Below the pieces are notes generated by a model that made no database searches, was not told the origin of the DNA, and saw nothing but the letters and a program-made list of their open reading frames with translations. From Clostridiaceae bacterium (lineage in GTDB: Bacteria; Bacillota; Clostridia; Lachnospirales; Lachnospiraceae), in NCBI GenBank assembly GCA_910574345.1, contig CAJSZV010000017.1:1-64000 (forward strand): a stretch of DNA of 64,000 nt, given 5' to 3'. How positions within the stretch are numbered: the first letter of the stretch is position 1; every line of letters begins with the position of its first letter. A program made the translations under genes and the position numbers. Below are positions 17,475-25,801 of the stretch, piece after piece.

Positions 17475-18398
17475 ATGACCATACCCAGCCACTTTCCCTG
17501 CTCCTATACAGACTGCCGTCTGTGTCCCCGTATGTGCCGTGTGGACCGCACCCGGAATACGGGATTCTGCCAAAGCGGTTCCAAACCTAAAGTTGCCAGA
17601 GCCGCCCTTCATATGTGGGAAGAACCTTCCATCAGCGGTACAAAGGGAAGCGGCACCGTATTTTTCAGCGGATGCACTCTTGGCTGTGTTTTCTGTCAGA
17701 ATTATGAGATCAGCCGCCATGGAGCGGGAAAAGAAGTGACAGAAGAGAAATTGAGAGACATTTTCCTCCGTCTCCAGGAACAAGGCGCCCACAATATCAA
17801 TCTGGTCACTGCCACCCATTATCTCCCCTCCGTAGTCAAAGCCCTGGAATCAGCCAGGCCCCGCCTGTCCATTCCCATAGTATACAACTGCGGCGGATAT
17901 GAAAGACCTGAGATTATTCAGGCCCTGGAACCCTATGTGGACATATGGCTTCCCGATTTAAAATATTATGATTCTCGTCTGTCCTCCTCCTATTCCGGCG
18001 CCAAAGACTACTTTACCTGGGCCAAAGCTGCCATTGAGCAGATGATCCGGCAGACGAAATCTCCTGTTTTTGATGACAAAGGCCTTATGAAGTCAGGAGT
18101 CATCATCCGCCATATGATCCTGCCGGGGGCAAGAGAAGATTCCATCCGTCTCCTTCAATGGATCAAAGACTCCCTGCCTGACCGCCAATACTGCATAAGC
18201 CTTCTAAGCCAGTATACACCCTTCTATTTAGTTAAGGATACATCCCTCTATCCCCAGCTGAAACGCCGGATCACTTCCTATGAATACGAAAAAGTTGTGG
18301 AGTTTGCCCTGAAACTGGGCTTGTCAGATGGCTACATGCAGGAAAAAAGCAGTGCCAAAGAAGAATACACCCCTCCCTTTAACCTGGAAGGAGTATAG
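17475..18398 (+). CDS. Radical SAM protein, PflA-like
   Basis: A 307-residue radical SAM enzyme of the stand-alone group usually labelled putative pyruvate formate-lyase activating enzyme. An N-terminal Cys-rich segment (CSYTDCRLCPRMC) precedes the radical SAM cluster motif FFSGCTLGCVFCQN, in which CxxxCxxC binds the 4Fe-4S cluster and SAM. VYNCGGYE and DIWLPDLKYYD are landmarks of this subgroup. No glycyl-radical enzyme is adjacent, so the partner and product are unknown. ATG 17475 follows AAAGGAACCGAAATCCT. A hairpin terminator follows at 18422. Confidence 0.85.
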   Translation: MTIPSHFPCSYTDCRLCPRMCRVDRTRNTGFCQSGSKPKVARAALHMWEEPSISGTKGSGTVFFSGCTLGCVFCQNYEISRHGAGKEVTEEKLRDIFLRLQEQGAHNINLVTATHYLPSVVKALESARPRLSIPIVYNCGGYERPEIIQALEPYVDIWLPDLKYYDSRLSSSYSGAKDYFTWAKAAIEQMIRQTKSPVFDDKGLMKSGVIIRHMILPGAREDSIRLLQWIKDSLPDRQYCISLLSQYTPFYLVKDTSLYPQLKRRITSYEYEKVVEFALKLGLSDGYMQEKSSAKEEYTPPFNLEGV

Positions 18399-18421
18399 GA
18401 CACAACCATCACACACAGCAA

Positions 18422-18461
18422 AAGCGGGTATCGATCTCTTCTCCTTCGATACCCGCCCTTA
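18422..18461. terminator. Bidirectional hairpin terminator after the radical SAM gene
   Basis: An 11-bp perfect stem GCGGGTATCGA / TCGATACCCGC (18424-18434 and 18446-18456) with an 11-base loop. It ends the rightward gene and would also end the leftward transcript predicted to start near 18913, where the run AAAA...TTTGC leaves a weaker T-tract. Confidence 0.7.
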
Positions 18462-19116
18462 TACTATTTCATCCATTGGACTTTACCTCTCTTTTTACCT
18501 ATTCTTAAAGCTCTTTTCGCCTTTACGGCCTTGTCTTTAAGTCTTCTATATTTAATTTTTTCCTTCCCTATATTCCGCTCCCTCTTCTATGTACATTCCC
18601 TTCTTTTTATCTTTCTAATGTTATCTTCCGAAAATCTTCCTTCGCACCAGCGATACTTTCTCGTCATATCACCAAACGTATATTTTCTTTCGTTAACTTT
18701 CTTAGAATCGGAATCCATAGCCTCCATCTTTCAGGTCTGCTTCCTATAGTTCAGGCTTTCCCGGTTTCATCTATCCTTTTTAAGATTGACATCTCTTATG
18801 TGATAAATGAAACAAAACTTAAGTCTTTGGTGGTCCGTACCTCCTTCTTTCATATTTGCCAGTCTCTGAATATCTTTTTGATATTGTCTCTGACTTGTTT
18901 ACTTCTTTTTGATGTCTTAATTATAGACCATCTCTCCCTATTTGTCAACCCCTTTTTAATATTTTTCTATATATTTTTATTATTCATCAAAATTATATTA
19001 ATTGTTTATAATTATCTGGAATATTTACACACTTTCTTCCGTTTTTCTGTTTCAAGCCCTCGAATTATCTGACTATTCTATTTTTTTCTGTCTATATAAA
19101 CAATTTTCCTCTGTGA
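18462..19116. other. Long region with no recognisable gene; strongly pyrimidine-rich on the + strand
   Basis: Part of an 870-bp gap between the radical SAM gene and darA. The + strand is extremely T/C-rich, so any transcript is expected from the purine-rich minus strand. There, 18464-18727 is open in one frame except for a single internal TAG (18584-18586). It would give a 46-residue and then a 40-residue very basic peptide, with landmarks ERKYTFGDMTRKYRWCEGRF and RNIGKEKIKYRRLKDK. I do not recognise it; it may be a decayed gene or an RNA. A consensus minus-strand promoter lies at 18920-18948. Confidence 0.5.
18920..18948 (-). promoter_or_regulatory. Perfect consensus sigma-A promoter with no clear gene downstream
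   Basis: On the minus strand, TTGACA (18948-18943), 17-bp spacer, TATAAT (18925-18920). Both hexamers and the spacing are ideal. Predicted start is near 18913, giving a leftward transcript of about 450-490 nt to the hairpin at 18422-18461. Confidence 0.7.
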
Positions 19117-19222
19117 AAAGCCATTTACACCATGGAACTGAGACCATAGGAAACAGGAGGGCTGATACCCGACTGTTTCCTGTTCTTTTGGGCTCAGTAA
19201 AATCCCCGGTGTAACCGGCTTT
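19117..19222. ncRNA. Nested inverted repeats, candidate structured RNA
   Basis: Five paired segments are nested in order: AAAGCC/GGCTTT (19117-19122 with 19217-19222), TTACACC/GGTGTAA (19125-19131 with 19208-19214), ACTGAG/CTCAGT (19137-19142 with 19193-19198), AGGAAACAG/CTGTTTCCT (19148-19156 with 19173-19181) and GGG/CCC (19159-19161 with 19168-19170) around a 6-base loop. Internal loops separate the stems. The order and spacing suggest one long irregular hairpin rather than a terminator. The strand is uncertain and I cannot assign it to a known RNA family. Confidence 0.5.
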
Positions 19223-19272
19223 GAACGGAACATATGGCCGGAATTTTCCTCACAACCAATTTCTCCCCATAA

Positions 19273-19608
19273 TCAGATCTTCTCAAACCGCTCTACATCC
19301 GTGACAAAAATCGTTGCTCCTCCCAGTTCCACAGTCATAGGCATCATCATATACCCTGCCGATATGGAAGAAATGTTGGGAGCCGGAACATTGCAGGTAA
19401 TCTTCTGTCTCTTGCCGCAGGTCTCCTGGATCAATTCAATGGCATGATCAACCTTCTCCGCCTCCGTACCAATCATCAGCGTGCAGTTCCCTTTTTTCAG
19501 AAATCCGCCGGTAGTGGCCAGCTTTGTGACCATATACTGGTTCTCGTTCAGCACCTCTGTGACGCGGTTGCCGTCATCCGAACTTACGATTGCATAAATA
19601 ATTTTCAT
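19273..19608 (-). CDS. darA: Cyclic-di-AMP receptor, DarA/PstA family
   Basis: A 111-residue PII-like protein that binds cyclic di-AMP. The start at ATG 19608 has GAGGTG 6 bp upstream; a TTG at 19617 is less likely. Landmarks are MKIIYAIVSSDDGNRVTE at the N-terminus, the LATTGGFLKKGNCTLMIG segment that forms the nucleotide-binding loop, and the C-terminal VELGGATIFVTDVERFEKI region. DarA trimers are thought to relay cyclic di-AMP levels, which track potassium and osmotic or wall stress; the downstream target is not established. It lies 60 bp after an SH3-domain lipoprotein on the same strand and may share its transcript. Confidence 0.92.
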   Translation of the reverse strand: MKIIYAIVSSDDGNRVTEVLNENQYMVTKLATTGGFLKKGNCTLMIGTEAEKVDHAIELIQETCGKRQKITCNVPAPNISSISAGYMMMPMTVELGGATIFVTDVERFEKI

Positions 19609-19668
19609 TCTCAACACCTCGCCTTATGAATTTTACTTTAAAAGTCCCGCCGCCGGGCACATGCAGGT

Positions 19669-20703
19669 TTACTTGGAATAACTGGTTACTTTTCTTTCCC
19701 CTGAACTTGTAGTCTCATAAAAAATCTGAATCTTATCTCCCGGAGACAAGGCAGGAACACTGTCGCCCCATACAAACTGATAAGATGATCCTGTGCTGGT
19801 CTGAATGGTAACACCCGACGGATCAAGAGCCGTCACACTCCCTGTGACAGAACTGCCTCCCGATCCGCTGCTGCCGGAAGGAGAAGCGCTGCCTCCGGGG
19901 CTGCCGGTTCCGGAGGGGGAAGTCGTCCCCCCCGGACTGGCGGCGCCTCCCGGCCCTACCCCGTTATTGGATGAGTTTGAACTGCCTGTACCGCCGCTTC
20001 CCGGGCCGTTGGTCTGGCCGCTTGCGGTCCCGCTGTTGCCCGCCGTAGGACCTGCAGGTTTCGTGGTGGTGGTGCCGCTTGCAGTGCCGGACGGACGGCT
20101 GGTGCCTGAATTCGATGTATTAGAGGAATTAGCCTGAGTCCCGGAAGTCTGAGGTTCTTTCTCTGTAAGATAATCCTTGGATACATATCCTGTATGGCCC
20201 TTATAATTTACCCGGAACCAGCCGTTTTCAGCCTGCCCCGTAACCTCAATCTTCTCATCTTTAGCCAGCCCTGCCAGCACATCGGAACTGGTGGTATAGC
20301 TGGATCTGACACGAACGGAACCTGTGGCATACATGGTCTTCTTCATATCCGTCACCTTGTATACTTTTGCCGCCGTGGTCTCCTGAGCTGCTGCCTGAGC
20401 GGCAGCAGTGGTCTGAGCCGCTGTCTGAACTGCAGTCTCCGCCTGGGTCTGGCTCTCCGAAGCCTGGGTATATTCTTCTGTGGACTGAGCAGCCGTCTCA
20501 GGAGCCGCGGTAGTCTCACCTGTCACAATCTCGATCTTTGTTCCTGACGTGGTCTCCGCTTCCTGGGCCCCGCCGCTTTCTATGTCACCGCTGTCCGCTT
20601 CTGCCGCGCTGGTTCCATTGATCACTATCCCATCTCCGCTGCCGCAGGCCGTGATGCCAAGAGCAGTCATGGCGGCCACAAAAACCATCCATTGTTTTCT
20701 CAT
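19669..20703 (-). CDS. SH3-domain lipoprotein with long low-complexity linkers
   Basis: A 344-residue predicted lipoprotein. The signal peptide ends in a lipobox LGITAC (Cys20). A Thr/Ala/Glu-rich tether runs to about 115, then a bacterial SH3 (SH3_3) domain at about 118-180 with VRVRSSYTTSSDVLAGL and GWFRVNYKGHTGYVSKDYL. A Gly/Ser/Pro/Thr-rich linker follows to about 285. The last 55 residues form a small domain of unknown type (VTALDPSGVTIQTSTGSSY, then PGDKIQIFYE). SH3 domains of this type often bind peptidoglycan, so a wall-associated role outside the membrane is inferred. GGAGGAACGATT precedes the ATG. A possible promoter (TAGAAA, 17 bp, TATAAT) lies at 20787-20815 on the minus strand. 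Confidence 0.8.
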   Translation of the reverse strand: MRKQWMVFVAAMTALGITACGSGDGIVINGTSAAEADSGDIESGGAQEAETTSGTKIEIVTGETTAAPETAAQSTEEYTQASESQTQAETAVQTAAQTTAAAQAAAQETTAAKVYKVTDMKKTMYATGSVRVRSSYTTSSDVLAGLAKDEKIEVTGQAENGWFRVNYKGHTGYVSKDYLTEKEPQTSGTQANSSNTSNSGTSRPSGTASGTTTTKPAGPTAGNSGTASGQTNGPGSGGTGSSNSSNNGVGPGGAASPGGTTSPSGTGSPGGSASPSGSSGSGGSSVTGSVTALDPSGVTIQTSTGSSYQFVWGDSVPALSPGDKIQIFYETTSSGERKVTSYSK

Positions 20704-21099
20704 AATCGTTCCTCCAGTTTCATCTTAACCTTCATGCGTCCAGCCATGGACTTATACAACAACTTCTGCACCATGAGTTATTTAAGATTATACACTACCT
20801 GTGTCTGTTTTTCTATTTAAATTTTTATGACGAATTACGAAGGAAGATAAACAGATCATGCAGAACCGTTTCAGATATATACATTCGATGCAGGAACAAA
20901 AGACCTTTAGCCCCTGTCATCATTCTAACCTGTGAATCTATAAGGACTGCACCGGCAGGTTATCCGCCGCCGGCACAGTCGTCGCTTACACCTATGGAAA
21001 AGCAAGAATCTGAATATTCGCAATGGTCTCGTCATGATGTCTGCAGTTCTTATCTTCACCTTGGTGGGAAGCTTCATATTCAATGCCCCCTGGGAGCTC
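20704..21099. other. Intergenic region without a clear gene
   Basis: Between the SH3 lipoprotein and the GH2 gene. It holds the likely lipoprotein promoter at its left end. On the + strand a frame near 21007-21093 reads hydrophobically (NGLVMMSAVLIFTLVGSF) and a shifted frame before it reads TVVAYTYGKARI, so a decayed membrane-protein fragment is possible. I cannot name it, and the resemblance may be chance. Confidence 0.3.
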
Positions 21100-22827
21100 C
21101 TACTTTTTACGTTCCATAATCTCACGGATAGCTTCGGGATCAAACTTATATTCATGGTTTTCCGTCAGCAGTCCGTTGATCTCCTGCTCAATATCCGCCA
21201 GCTGGGTATAGCAGAATCCGCAGATTACCTCGGACTCATACACATCTGTCAAAATCCGGTCGTAAACCTGCAGAAACTGGTTCTTGCCTACGGAAGTATA
21301 ACCCCAGCCCTTCTCATCTTCCGACACCGAGATTCCCCCAAACTCGCTTAAAATCACAGGCTGTCCTTTGTAACTGTGTCCTTGGGCAAACAGGGTTTTC
21401 TCCATAATCTTCTCGATACCTTCTATAGATTTCAGATATCTGTTAAACAGCTCCTGCTGCTTTCTATCTCCCTCTTCCCCATGCTTATAGGAATGAAAAG
21501 CACAGATATCCGTATCTGTCATCTCCCATCCGTCATTGGAAATCACAGGCCTTGTGGTATCTAAACTGCGGGCAAGATAGTACAGACTCTTGGAATAAGC
21601 CTGCTGCTGTTCGTCGTGACTGATCCGCGGAACTCCCCAGCTCTCATTGAGCATTCCCCATACTACAATACAAGGATGATTGTAGTCCCTCTGGATCACA
21701 TCCGCCCATTCTTTCATAAAGGCGGAAGCCGCCTGGGGCGTGTATACCCAAAAGCTGGCCATAGCCTCCCACACAAGGAAGCCCATCTTATCGGCCCAGT
21801 ATAGAAACCGGGGATCCTCCACCTTTTCATGTTTACGGCATCCGTTAAATCCCATGGCTTTTGCTTTTCGGATATCCTCTTTAAAAGCCTGGTCCGAGGG
21901 GGCTGTTACCAGGCTTTCCTTCCAATATCCCTGGTCCAGAATCAATTTCTGATAATAGGGCCGATGATTCAGATAAATCTTTCCGTCCTTTATCTCAATC
22001 TTTCTCATTCCAAAGTAAGACCCAATCTGATCCTTAGTCCCATCCCGCCCCTCTGCAGTCATAACCACATCATAGAGATTCGGTTCTTCCGGCGACCAGT
22101 AGGCCCCTGTAAAATGGAACGAACCGTTAAGGGCTTTCTTATGAAACACATCTGCAGTGATGGTTCCCTGCTGCTCATAACAATCCATGGTATTTTTGAA
22201 TACGTCTTTTCCGTCTCTGGTAATCTCGGTCTCTACCTTACAGGGAAAAGATGCCTTCTCATCAAGACAGTAATCAATCCGTACCATGCCTTCATCAACA
22301 TCCGGTGTAAAATGGATCCACCGAAATCTTGTTTTCTCCACCGGCTCCAGCCATACACTCTGCCAGATTCCCGTACTGGGAGTATACCAGATAAACTTTG
22401 AGGTCTCCTCCCAAAACTGCTTTCCCCTGGCAATCTTCTCATCCGACAAGGGATCCGTGACCTCAACCCTGACGGCTTCCTTTCCCCAGTTCAATGCCTC
22501 TGTAATATTGTATGAAAATGAGCTCTGCCCCCCTACATGCTCTCCCACCATCCTGCCGTTTATGAAAACACGGCAGCTGTAGTCAACTGCTCCAAAATTC
22601 AGAAGAATGTCTTTCCCTTTCCATTCCGCCGGAATCTGAAAAGTCCTTTCATATACCACTTCATCCTCTTTGATCTTTTCTCCGATTCCGCTTAGAAGAC
22701 TTTGGCACACAAAGGGCACCTCAATCGTCCTCTTTTCTTCCTTTATGTAAAAATCCCAAGTACCGTTCAAACTCATCCATTGGCTTCTGACAAAATCAGG
22801 ACGGGGGTATTCGCTTCTTTTGTTCAT
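21100..22827 (-). CDS. Glycoside hydrolase family 2 protein (beta-galactosidase/beta-glucuronidase fold)
   Basis: A 575-residue GH2 enzyme, shorter than LacZ and close to small GH2 proteins of gut Firmicutes. Domain order: sugar-binding jelly roll (to about 165, with SLNGTWDFYIKEE and GAVDYSCRVFING), an immunoglobulin-like domain (to about 270), and a TIM barrel. The acid/base Glu is in WGMLNESWG and the nucleophile Glu in PVILSEFGG. There is no signal peptide, so it acts in the cytoplasm on an imported glycoside whose sugar I cannot determine. GGAGG lies before the ATG. Its promoter (22890-22918) carries a palindrome that a divergent ArsR-family regulator probably binds. Confidence 0.88.
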   Translation of the reverse strand: MNKRSEYPRPDFVRSQWMSLNGTWDFYIKEEKRTIEVPFVCQSLLSGIGEKIKEDEVVYERTFQIPAEWKGKDILLNFGAVDYSCRVFINGRMVGEHVGGQSSFSYNITEALNWGKEAVRVEVTDPLSDEKIARGKQFWEETSKFIWYTPSTGIWQSVWLEPVEKTRFRWIHFTPDVDEGMVRIDYCLDEKASFPCKVETEITRDGKDVFKNTMDCYEQQGTITADVFHKKALNGSFHFTGAYWSPEEPNLYDVVMTAEGRDGTKDQIGSYFGMRKIEIKDGKIYLNHRPYYQKLILDQGYWKESLVTAPSDQAFKEDIRKAKAMGFNGCRKHEKVEDPRFLYWADKMGFLVWEAMASFWVYTPQAASAFMKEWADVIQRDYNHPCIVVWGMLNESWGVPRISHDEQQQAYSKSLYYLARSLDTTRPVISNDGWEMTDTDICAFHSYKHGEEGDRKQQELFNRYLKSIEGIEKIMEKTLFAQGHSYKGQPVILSEFGGISVSEDEKGWGYTSVGKNQFLQVYDRILTDVYESEVICGFCYTQLADIEQEINGLLTENHEYKFDPEAIREIMERKK

Positions 22828-22889
22828 AGGGGGTCCTCCATTTTCTATAGATGTATTTGTTTTTAGTATTGAATTTTTATTTTATTTTT

Positions 22890-22918
22890 ATTATAATAAA
22901 TAAGAGCTCTTACGTCAA
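22890..22918 (-). promoter_or_regulatory. GH2 promoter with a 12-bp palindrome filling the spacer
   Basis: On the minus strand, TTGACG (22918-22913), 17-bp spacer, TATAAT (22895-22890). The spacer contains the perfect palindrome TAAGAGCTCTTA (22901-22912), placed where a dimeric repressor would block RNA polymerase. The divergent ArsR-like gene starts at 23050. Confidence 0.7.
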
Positions 22919-23049
22919 TCATTCTCTGCCAAATAAATCTTTTTTGTGTGTTTTCTTTATTTCTTGAATTATTTTTATTGCAATTTTCTTGTATTTAAAA
23001 GTGTCATCTTCACCATGTTTTATAAAATAAATCTAAGAAAGGAAGACTT

Positions 23050-24021
23050 ATGGCCAGCAAACCAAAAACTCCCGTAAAAATCATTGGCGAACGAGACATT
23101 GAGCTGTATTTGTGCAACCCCAATCATCATGATCAGATTGTAAAGATAGGAAAGGCATTATCCTCACCGGTGCGCCTCAACATTCTGAACCTTCTGAGAA
23201 ACACTGCTCTTTCCCTTCAGGAGATAGCAGATATTCTCCATATCCCCGTATCTTCCACCGCTCTGCACATTAAGACTCTGGAGGAAGCGCGCCTCATCGT
23301 CACCGAGACCCAGCCCGGGCTCCACGGTTCTATGCGCGTGTCCATCTGCAGCCTTCAGTCCTTTCACCTGCAGACCTTCGACGCTGATGCCGATATTGCC
23401 AACAACACCATTACTCTGGACATGCCCGTAGGCAACTATCATAGTTTTGACATCGTTCCCACCTGCGGCCTTGCAGACGAAAACGGAATTCTGGATGTAT
23501 ATGACAATATCCGTTCCTTCTATTCCCCCCTGCGTACCAGGGCCCAGCTTCTGTGGTTCCAGCAAGGTTATATTGAATATCGGTTCCCCAATCTCTTAAA
23601 CCCTCTGCTTCCCCTCCACGAGATCTCGTTTCAGCTGGAGATCTGTTCTGAAGCTCCGGGATTTCTGGAAAACTGGCCGTCCGATATTACCATCTCCATC
23701 AATGACCGTGAAGTAACCACCTACTGTTCTCCCGGCGACTTCGGAGCCAGGCAGGGCCGTCTTACTCCCTCTTCCTGGCCGGACGGCAGAACACAGTACG
23801 GCCTTTTAAAGACCTTTTCCGTTCGGGACAACGGCGGATATTTGGACGGCCGACTGGTCAATCCTGACACGATCCTTAAGGATTTAAATCTCAATGAACG
23901 TCCCTACATCTCCTTTAAAATCGAGATCAAAAAAGATGCGGCCCACGTGGGCGGTATCAACATTTTCGGGGAAAAGTACGGCGACTACCCCCAGGGAATT
24001 CTCATGAGCCTTGTCTATTGA
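23050..24021 (+). CDS. ArsR-family winged-helix regulator with a large C-terminal domain
   Basis: A 323-residue regulator. Residues about 25-100 form an ArsR-type winged helix-turn-helix: IGKALSSPVRLNILNLLRN, then LSLQEIADILHIPVSSTALHIKTLEEARLI. There is no Cys-rich metal site of the classic ArsR kind. The remaining 220 residues form a domain of beta-strand character (EISFQLEICSEAPGF, SDITISINDREV) seen in a group of Firmicutes regulators that sit beside carbohydrate genes; I infer that it senses a sugar or its derivative. It diverges from the GH2 gene, and the palindrome in that promoter is its probable operator. GGAAG precedes the ATG; a bidirectional terminator follows. Confidence 0.8.
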   Translation: MASKPKTPVKIIGERDIELYLCNPNHHDQIVKIGKALSSPVRLNILNLLRNTALSLQEIADILHIPVSSTALHIKTLEEARLIVTETQPGLHGSMRVSICSLQSFHLQTFDADADIANNTITLDMPVGNYHSFDIVPTCGLADENGILDVYDNIRSFYSPLRTRAQLLWFQQGYIEYRFPNLLNPLLPLHEISFQLEICSEAPGFLENWPSDITISINDREVTTYCSPGDFGARQGRLTPSSWPDGRTQYGLLKTFSVRDNGGYLDGRLVNPDTILKDLNLNERPYISFKIEIKKDAAHVGGINIFGEKYGDYPQGILMSLVY

Positions 24022-24038
24022 TCATCTTCTCCGTTCAC

Positions 24039-24080
24039 AAAAGGAGCAGGGTACATACTCCTATATACTCTGCTCCTTTT
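24039..24080. terminator. Bidirectional terminator between the ArsR-like gene and the ugp-like operon
   Basis: AAAAGGAGCAG pairs with CTGCTCCTTTT around a 20-base loop. A and T runs on both sides suit both directions. Confidence 0.8.
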
Positions 24081-24088
24081 CGAATCTT

Positions 24089-24916
24089 TCATCCCTTTAC
24101 CGCCCCTGCTGTCAATCCTTCAATCAGCTGCTTCTGCCCGAAGACAAAGACTGCGATGGACGGCAGCAATATCATAACCACCCCTGCCATAATGGGCCCT
24201 ACTGCATTGCTGTCCGCGTTCTGCAGCATGCCAAGTCCGATCTGAACGGTCCGCATATTCTTGGAATCGGTGACAAGAAGGGGCCACAGGTACTGATTCC
24301 ACACATTCAGGAACGTGTATACTCCAAGGGCTCCTAAATTAGGCTTAACTAAGGGAAGGCCCACTTTCATAAAGAACTGGCTGGGCGTGCAGCCGTCCAT
24401 AATCGCGGCTTCATTCAATTCCACCGGAAGCTGCAAAAATGCCTGACGCATATTAAAGACGCAAAACGCGCTGGTCAGATAGGGAAGAATAAGAGCGCCG
24501 TATGTATTGATCAGACCCATTCTGCTGACCGTCAGGTAGTTGGCGATGATAATTGCCTGTCCGGGAATCATCATAGTTGACAGCATAATAAAGAATAAGA
24601 CCTGCTTGCCCTTAAATTCCAGCATGGAAAAGGCATATCCTGCTAAAGCTCCGGTCAAAAGCTGGCCGGCGGTACAGGCTACCGCTACGGTAAAGGAGTT
24701 GAGAATAAAACGGAAAATCGGCGCCAGGCTTAAAGCGGTGGTATAGTTCTCAAAGTACAGAGTCTCCGGAATAACCGGAGGCGGATAATCATAAAGCTGG
24801 GCCGGCGGCATCAGACTGAGACAGGCCGCGTATACAATAGGCATAATAATTACCATACACATTGCCAGGTTAATGCAAAAGAATACGATCTTCTGTGGTT
24901 TGATTTTAGGTTTCAA
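24089..24916 (-). CDS. ABC sugar/glycerol-phosphate permease, UgpE/MalG type
   Basis: A 275-residue permease with six helices. The EAA coupling motif is in LPVELNEAAIMDGCTPSQFFMKVGLP (core EAAIMDGCTPSQFF). The C-terminus VFGQKQLIEGLTAGAVKG is the standard ending of the MalG/UgpE group. Its start overlaps the stop of the UgpA-type gene by 4 bp (ATGA). With UgpA it forms the membrane channel that receives substrate from the binding protein at 26602-28026. No ATPase gene is in the cluster, so a shared MsmX/UgpC-type ATPase encoded elsewhere is needed. Confidence 0.92.
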   Translation of the reverse strand: MKPKIKPQKIVFFCINLAMCMVIIMPIVYAACLSLMPPAQLYDYPPPVIPETLYFENYTTALSLAPIFRFILNSFTVAVACTAGQLLTGALAGYAFSMLEFKGKQVLFFIMLSTMMIPGQAIIIANYLTVSRMGLINTYGALILPYLTSAFCVFNMRQAFLQLPVELNEAAIMDGCTPSQFFMKVGLPLVKPNLGALGVYTFLNVWNQYLWPLLVTDSKNMRTVQIGLGMLQNADSNAVGPIMAGVVMILLPSIAVFVFGQKQLIEGLTAGAVKG

Positions 24917-25776
24917 TAGTTCACCTTCTTTTCTAATTTGAATTGCAGAAGCGTCAGAATCAGAATAATAACAAACAGGATAACAGACTCCGTACAGGCG
25001 ATGCCGAAACGGTTATTCATAAAAGCTTCCTGGTATATCTCATACACAATTACGCTGGTTGCCTTTCCGGGGCCACCTTTGGTCATCAAGTTGATCTGGG
25101 CATATGCCTGGAAAGAATTAATCACATTGATAATTAAAAGGAAGAACAATGTGGGGGAGATGCTGGGCAGGGTAATGCTCCAATGCTTTCGCAGGAATTT
25201 GGCTCCGTCGATGGCAGCGGCCTCATATAAGCTGGAATCAACGGACTGAAGCGCAGCCAGAATAAAGATAAAATTCAGTCCGATATTCATCCATATGGTC
25301 ACGATGGAAACGGACATCAATGCATATTTGATATCAATGAGCCACGCAATATTGGTCTTTAAAAGGTAATTCAGCATACCCAATGAAGGGTGGAAAATAA
25401 AGGTAAATACAATGGCCACAGATGCTGATGAGATAGCCATGGGAAGAGCGTAGATGGAACGGAATATGCTCATTCCGGCAACTTTTTCATTGGCAAAGAG
25501 GGCTGTGACCAGTCCCATAAAGATTGAACCGGCAACAATAAGAATGGCATATTTAAACGTGACCTTCAAACTGTTCATAAAATTAGCGGATGTCAAAATA
25601 TTGATGTAATTGTTAAACCCGTTAAAAAAACTTACATCGCCGTTAGGATCCGTAGTATGGAGACTCAGATACAAAGTCTTGCCGAATGGGAAAAACACAA
25701 AAATCGCAAATAGCAAAAACGCCGGTACCAGATATAAATAGGGAGTGATGGTTTTCAATAAATTTTGATTTTTCAT
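24913..25776 (-). CDS. ABC sugar/glycerol-phosphate permease, UgpA/MalF type
   Basis: A 287-residue six-helix permease. The opening PYLYLVPAFLLFAIFVFFPFGKTLYLS and the EAA loop YEAAAIDGAKFLRKHWSITLP (core EAAAIDGAKFLRK) are typical of UgpA. The MTKGGPGKATSVIVYEIYQEAF stretch is a landmark of family members that import glycerol-3-phosphate diesters or sugars. AAGGAGC precedes the ATG. It follows the phosphodiesterase gene by 25 bp and overlaps the second permease gene. Confidence 0.92.
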   Translation of the reverse strand: MKNQNLLKTITPYLYLVPAFLLFAIFVFFPFGKTLYLSLHTTDPNGDVSFFNGFNNYINILTSANFMNSLKVTFKYAILIVAGSIFMGLVTALFANEKVAGMSIFRSIYALPMAISSASVAIVFTFIFHPSLGMLNYLLKTNIAWLIDIKYALMSVSIVTIWMNIGLNFIFILAALQSVDSSLYEAAAIDGAKFLRKHWSITLPSISPTLFFLLIINVINSFQAYAQINLMTKGGPGKATSVIVYEIYQEAFMNNRFGIACTESVILFVIILILTLLQFKLEKKVNY

Positions 25777-25801
25777 GCAGTGCTCCTTTCTGACCCGCAG
25801 T

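Noticed and set aside
18531-19072. Two hydrophobic plus-strand frames (72 and 90 codons) in the pyrimidine-rich gap
   Set aside because: The Phe/Leu/Ser richness is what any T/C-rich strand gives; no ribosome sites. The minus strand has the consensus promoter.
19117-19222. SRP (4.5S) RNA or 6S RNA as identity of the nested repeat
   Set aside because: The SRP tip (GGAAGCAGC-type loop) is absent and the length is too short for a usual 6S RNA with its large central bubble.
19805-20137. Plus-strand Pro/Leu-rich open frame over the SH3 lipoprotein linker
   Set aside because: Mirror translation of the Gly/Ser/Pro repeat linker; low complexity only.
19900-20140. CRISPR or tandem DNA repeat in the SH3 lipoprotein gene
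   Set aside because: The pattern is codon-level Gly/Ser/Pro low complexity without regular units and spacers. No CRISPR array was found anywhere in the window.
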